Under the pieces are notes generated by a model, which was not told where the DNA came from, did no database searches, and saw nothing but the letters and a program-made list of their open reading frames with translations. DNA of 64,000 nucleotides from DATAFF01 sp963744915 (lineage in GTDB: Bacteria; Pseudomonadota; Alphaproteobacteria; Rhizobiales; Aestuariivirgaceae). How positions within the stretch are numbered: the first letter of the stretch is position 1; the number at the start of each line of letters is the position of its first letter. The position numbers and the translations under genes were made by a program. Below, one piece after another: positions 62,338 through 64,000 of the stretch. Location of the stretch: the NCBI GenBank assembly GCA_963744915.1, contig CAVUUY010000020.1:62001-126000 (forward strand), read 5' to 3'.

Positions 62338-62417
62338 AGGGTCCGGCCTTTTGGGAACCTGATTTGCTCCTGGATGCGGGGTCCAGGAAGTCGCGGATGT
62401 CGGGAAGGGGTTTGCTT

Positions 62418-63110
62418 ATGCGCGTGCTTCTTATCGAGGATGATTCAGCGACGGCGCAGAGCATCGAGCTGATGCTGAAGTCCGAGGGGTTCAACGTCTA
62501 CACGACCGACCTCGGAGAGGAAGGGATCGATCTCGGCAAGCTGTATGACTATGACATCATACTCCTTGACCTCAATCTTCCGGACATGTCCGGCTATGAG
62601 GTGCTGAAGTCGCTCAGGGTGTCGAAGGTCAACACGCCGATCCTGATCCTGTCCGGCCTTGCCGGAATCGAGGACAAGGTGCGCGGCCTCGGCTTCGGCG
62701 CCGACGACTACATGACCAAGCCGTTCCACAAGGACGAGCTGGTGGCGCGCATCCATGCCGTGGTGCGGCGCTCCAAGGGCCATGCCCAGTCGGTGATCGC
62801 GACCGGCGATCTCATTGTCAATCTCGACACCAAGACAGTCGAGGTGTCGGGGCAGCGGGTGCATCTGACGGGCAAGGAATACCAGATGCTGGAGCTGCTG
62901 TCGCTGCGCAAGGGCACGACGCTCACCAAGGAGATGTTCCTCAACCATCTCTATGGCGGCATGGACGAGCCGGAGCTCAAGATCATCGACGTCTTCATCT
63001 GCAAGCTGCGCAAGAAGCTGGCAATGGCGGCCGGCGGGCGCAACTACATCGAGACGGTGTGGGGTCGCGGCTATGTGCTGCGCGAAGGAGCGGCCGGAGA
63101 GGCTGCTTGA
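62418..63110 (+). CDS. ctrA: Cell-cycle response regulator CtrA
   Basis: A 230-aa OmpR-type regulator that controls cell-cycle, flagellar and division genes in alphaproteobacteria. The receiver (residues 1-120) starts MRVLLIEDDSATAQSIELML and has phospho-acceptor Asp51 in ILLDLNLPDMSGYE and Lys in MTKPFHKDEL. The winged-helix DNA-binding domain (about 130-225) includes LTGKEYQMLELLSLRKG and ELKIIDVFICKLRKK, nearly invariant in the family. The C terminus is Glu-Ala-Ala, fitting the Ala-Ala end needed for ClpXP proteolysis in Caulobacter. The start at 62418 follows GAAGGGG by seven bases. chpT, the phosphotransferase that feeds CtrA, is convergent just downstream. Confidence 0.97.
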   Translation: MRVLLIEDDSATAQSIELMLKSEGFNVYTTDLGEEGIDLGKLYDYDIILLDLNLPDMSGYEVLKSLRVSKVNTPILILSGLAGIEDKVRGLGFGADDYMTKPFHKDELVARIHAVVRRSKGHAQSVIATGDLIVNLDTKTVEVSGQRVHLTGKEYQMLELLSLRKGTTLTKEMFLNHLYGGMDEPELKIIDVFICKLRKKLAMAAGGRNYIETVWGRGYVLREGAAGEAA

Positions 63111-63122
63111 CGGTAGCCGGCA

Positions 63123-63175
63123 GGCAATAGGCAATAGGGCCTACTGCAAAGGGGGCGGTCCTATCATCTATTGCC
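63123..63175. terminator. Repeat-rich gap between convergent ctrA and chpT
   Basis: Two overlapping copies of GGCAATAG (63123-63130 and 63131-63138) face CTATTGCC at 63168-63175, an 8-bp perfect inverted pairing that includes the chpT stop; GCAATAGG/CCTACTGC at 63124-63147 is a second, imperfect stem. It may act as a bidirectional terminator, but there is no T run. Confidence 0.3.
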
Positions 63176-63794
63176 GCGCGGCACGAAATATCACCGTGCC
63201 CGTCTTCGCGTCGGCCGCAAGCGTGAAGCCGGCCTGCTCGGCGAGGCGCAAGGCATAATAAACCTGAACAGCGCGGGCATCGAACTCGGCCGCCGGAACG
63301 GCGCGGTCGAGCACTGCCTTCGTCTTGTCGGCCAGCCGCGCCCCGTCGCCGACGGCGGTTGCCGACAGAAGCGCGTCGGTGGCGTCGATAGCAACGCTGC
63401 CGCCGCGCGGCACGGCCGCAATCGCCAGCAGCATGAGATTGAGCAGGAGCTTCACCTCGTTCTTGTCGCGCGCCGTGCGCGGCGCCAGCCAATCGAGCTT
63501 GACCTTCTCCTCGGCGACGAACAGCCGGGCGATATCGCCGGCCTCGCCGACATCGAGCAGCGAGCCGGCGCCGCCGGCAGCGCCAAAGGCGAGGCGGCAG
63601 AATTGCAGCTTGGCCGAGGCCTGGCGGGCCGAGCGCCGCACCAGCTCCAGGGCCAGCCGGTGCATCTCCTGGTCGTCCTCCTCATCCATCATTTCAAGCC
63701 CATTGGCGATGGCGCCAACCGGCGAGACGAGGTCATGACAGACGCGGCTGCATAGAAGTGCGGCAAGGTCGAGGTCGCTGAGCAGGTTCGACAT
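63168..63794 (-). CDS. chpT: Histidine phosphotransferase ChpT
   Basis: A 208-aa dimeric phosphotransferase that relays phosphate from CckA to CtrA and CpdR. The dimerisation helix carries the phospho-acceptor His20 in LLCSRVCHDLVSPVGAIANG, followed by a degenerate HATPase-like domain (residues 80-205) that lacks ATP-binding boxes, as expected for ChpT. Length agrees with the family. It is convergent with ctrA (57-base gap), the arrangement seen in several Hyphomicrobiales. CckA is not in this window. Confidence 0.93.
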   Translation of the reverse strand: MSNLLSDLDLAALLCSRVCHDLVSPVGAIANGLEMMDEEDDQEMHRLALELVRRSARQASAKLQFCRLAFGAAGGAGSLLDVGEAGDIARLFVAEEKVKLDWLAPRTARDKNEVKLLLNLMLLAIAAVPRGGSVAIDATDALLSATAVGDGARLADKTKAVLDRAVPAAEFDARAVQVYYALRLAEQAGFTLAADAKTGTVIFRAARQ

Positions 63795-63920
63795 AAGCGG
63801 TCCACAGGTTGCGGCGGCGATGGCTGGCGAATCGCCGTTGGTGGTTGTCTCAGCGGCGAACTTACTCTAGGCGAACGGTGATGGAAGTTTCCTGGCTCTG
63901 GAGTTCACGGAAAAGCGCGC

Positions 63921-64000
63921 ATGTCTGAGACGCCCGCCTGCAGTCCCCTCCTTTCCGGCATGATTGCGCTCGCCCGCGAGGCCGGAGAGGTGATTCTCGG
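63921..64000 (+). CDS. Start of a CysQ/inositol monophosphatase-family phosphatase (partial)
   Basis: Only the first 26 codons are in the window. They read MSETPACSPLLSGMIALARE and then AGEVIL, the N-terminal helix pattern of 3'(2'),5'-bisphosphate nucleotidase CysQ, which recycles PAP in sulfate assimilation; other inositol monophosphatase-family members begin similarly. It is divergent from chpT; the 126-base gap carries a GAATC site at 63829-63833. Confidence 0.5.
   Translation, partial: MSETPACSPLLSGMIALAREAGEVIL

Overview
The window reads as a chromosomal segment of a high-GC alphaproteobacterium of the order Hyphomicrobiales (Rhizobiales). The strongest markers are a CtrA cell-cycle regulator (Asp51, C-terminal Ala-Ala) next to a FliJ-like protein, a convergent ChpT histidine phosphotransferase and the start of a CysQ-like phosphatase. 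Further support comes from an HWE-type histidine kinase, a BA14K-like secreted domain, a DUF1127 protein and GANTC sites of the CcrM type. I would not name a genus. No IS element, phage gene, CRISPR array or rRNA was seen. Genes are packed tightly with many ATGA/GTGA stop-start overlaps, and no stretch over 300 bases lacks a gene or an annotated element.

Layout. 1-6400: end of a PDZ protein, an omega-amino acid type aminotransferase, divergent amidase and acyl-CoA ligase, an MBL hydrolase and BioY. 6391-6652: tRNA-Pro(CGG) and tRNA-Gln(TTG). 6692-8711: DMT transporter, DUF1127 protein, and a YafY/WYL regulator preceded by two near-identical 20-bp palindromes. 8773-17925: a 2093-aa soluble hybrid histidine kinase with eleven 92-residue HAMP-type repeats, a receiver-HWE kinase protein and a translationally coupled FAD oxidoreductase. 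17900-19605: a GlcD-like oxidase and a small secreted protein.

19645-43462 is a carbohydrate island built around inositol catabolism. It holds iolB, iolC (fused to DUF2090), iolD, iolE, a Gfo/Idh/MocA dehydrogenase and, further on, iolG. Around them are a RbsD/FucU mutarotase, a sugar isomerase and three sugar ABC transporters, called here A (19645-23793, without an ATPase), B (31092-35238) and C (37569-41758). Transporter C is followed by overlapping genes for a SUMF1-fold protein and a ScyD/ScyE-like propeller protein. iolA and an iol regulator are not in the window.

43530-48363 carries PPK2, a P3A-type proton ATPase and an MFS transporter. 48392-57489 is a minus-strand run: MFS, nucleoside hydrolase, ribokinase, a polyamine-type ABC transporter (D) and an MGH1/GH63-like glycoside hydrolase. 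57545-61815 holds an orphan EnvZ-like kinase, a DoeB-like deacylase, a class IV aminotransferase and a coupled sulfotransferase-like protein. 61743 to the end is the fliJ-ctrA-chpT-cysQ cell-cycle region.

Three genes (permease A1, PPK2, the glycoside hydrolase) have a broken frame. In each, removing one A from a plus-strand GAACTCG, giving GACTCG (a GANTC site), restores the family sequence, so a systematic base-calling artefact is more likely than gene decay. One small remnant of a dehydrogenase (36178-36348) does look like a true pseudogene.
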